5,902 nucleotides of DNA from Bacillota bacterium (GTDB taxonomy: Bacteria; Bacillota_I; Bacilli_A; ML615J-28; CAG-698), in contig JAEZSA010000041.1 of assembly GCA_023422115.1 (NCBI GenBank), positions 1 to 5,902 of the forward strand. Direction: 5' to 3'. Position numbers and translations under genes: made by a program. Below are positions 5,019 to 5,902 of this stretch, piece after piece (the first letter of the stretch is position 1; every line of letters starts with the position of its first letter). The notes beneath the pieces were generated by a model. The model saw only the letters and a program-made list of their open reading frames with translations, made no database searches and was not told the DNA's origin.

Positions 5019-5902
5019 ATGGATAATGCGATTAACGATGCTTTAACTCTTTATAAGGAATATCAAAAACAAACTCTTGCCAATCATTTTGTTGATTTTA
5101 TAATGAGTTGGGATTCTGAAACTGAAGCTCCTAATGGATGCTTTCAAGCAAGAGAAAGACAAATGGAAGTTTTGTCCACTACTCAATACAAACTAAATAC
5201 AAATCCAGAATTAATCACAGCAGTACAAACACTTTACAATAACAGAACTTCTCTTGATGAAATACTATCCCACGAAATTGAAATTGTGAAAAAGAATATC
5301 GATAAAATTGTCAAGATTCCAATGGAGGAATTTGTTGAATTAAACACACTACTAGCTAGCAGCCAAAATATATGGGCAAAAGCTAAAACAGAAAACAATT
5401 ATGAATTATTCAAACCGACATTGAAAAGGATTATTGAACTACTAAAACTTTATATTTCTCACTTAGAGACACCAGAGTTAAAAGGATACAATATTCTTCT
5501 GGATGAATTTGAACCAGGATTTACTATAAAAGATTATGATTGCTTTTTCGACACTCTAAAAAAGGATTTGGTTCCTTTTGTGAGAAAAGTAGCATCAAAG
5601 AAGCTTGAATACAACGCCAGTTTTATTCACCAGACTTATCCAAGAGATGGTCAAAAGAAATTTGTAACAAAATTAATGGACGTACTGTGTTTTGACCATA
5701 ATCACGGTTTAGTAAAAGAAAGCGAACACCCATTCACTTCCGGCTTTGGAACATCCGATGTTCGTTTCACTGTTCACTATTATGAAAATTTATTAACATC
5801 TGCTATTTTTTCTGCCATTCATGAAATGGGCCATGCCACTTACGAAATGCAAGTAAATCCCGAACTCGATCTAACTTTGTCTGGGGGAGGAGTATCCATG
5901 GC
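5019..5902 (+). CDS. M32-family metallocarboxypeptidase (Taq/Pfu carboxypeptidase type), N-terminal part
   Basis: This zinc-dependent enzyme removes C-terminal amino acids from peptides, probably in the cytoplasm since no signal peptide is visible. There are 294 complete codons before the window edge, against about 500 for the whole family. The N-terminal part has the family pattern around MSWDSETEAPNGCFQARERQ (29-48), followed by a helical region. The M32 motifs then appear in the expected order: HPF at 237-239, DVRFT at 247-251 and the zinc motif HEMGH at 268-272, with H268 and H272 as ligands and E269 as catalytic base. The window stops where the third ligand (Glu of an HES motif) would be expected, so the rest of the active site cannot be checked. 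The ATG at 5019 is chosen because AAAGGA lies 9 nt upstream and an in-frame TAG at 4998 prevents extension. It is transcribed away from pckA and has no evident metabolic link to it. Confidence 0.93.
   Translation, partial: MDNAINDALTLYKEYQKQTLANHFVDFIMSWDSETEAPNGCFQARERQMEVLSTTQYKLNTNPELITAVQTLYNNRTSLDEILSHEIEIVKKNIDKIVKIPMEEFVELNTLLASSQNIWAKAKTENNYELFKPTLKRIIELLKLYISHLETPELKGYNILLDEFEPGFTIKDYDCFFDTLKKDLVPFVRKVASKKLEYNASFIHQTYPRDGQKKFVTKLMDVLCFDHNHGLVKESEHPFTSGFGTSDVRFTVHYYENLLTSAIFSAIHEMGHATYEMQVNPELDLTLSGGGVSM

Noticed and set aside
1..5902. Mycoplasma-type code with TGA as Trp
   Set aside because: All Trp codons seen in the genes are TGG and no frame is interrupted by TGA, so the standard code fits despite the low GC content.
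1..5902. Mobile elements, CRISPR arrays, tRNA or rRNA genes
   Set aside because: I found no direct-repeat arrays, transposase-like frames, terminal inverted repeats or recognisable structural RNA genes.

Overview
The window is AT-rich, uses the standard genetic code (Trp is TGG, no in-frame TGA) and has Shine-Dalgarno sites of the AAGGAG/GGAGG type. Together with the protein families this suggests a low-GC, anaerobic or fermentative member of the Bacillota, possibly near the Erysipelotrichia. That placement is an inference from style and gene content, because no rRNA or other taxonomic marker is present.

Layout. Positions 1-4763 hold five genes on the minus strand, read from right to left: a divergent ATP-type phosphoenolpyruvate carboxykinase (pckA, 3108-4763), then a four-subunit sodium-pumping oxaloacetate decarboxylase. 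Its subunits are the carboxyltransferase alpha (oadA, 1648-3045), the small membrane gamma (oadG, 1321-1638), a separate biotin carrier protein (930-1307) and the membrane beta subunit (oadB, 923 to beyond position 1, truncated by the window). The decarboxylase genes are 6-13 nt apart. pckA is separated from oadA by 62 nt that contain a perfect 11-bp hairpin without a U tract. Positions 4764-5018 form a divergent regulatory region with an extended -10 promoter for each direction and an A-rich pckA leader carrying a possible 16-codon lysine-rich reading frame. On the plus strand, 5019-5902 is the N-terminal part of an M32 metallocarboxypeptidase, cut by the window just after its HEXXH zinc site.

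How the genes work together (inference). PEPCK can convert PEP, CO2 and ADP into oxaloacetate and ATP. The decarboxylase then converts oxaloacetate into pyruvate and CO2 while exporting Na+. In series the two enzymes would replace pyruvate kinase: PEP still becomes pyruvate with one ATP, but energy normally lost as heat is partly stored as a sodium gradient and the CO2 is recycled. Run backwards, the same set could feed gluconeogenesis. The peptidase is an unrelated neighbour that only shares the intergenic region.
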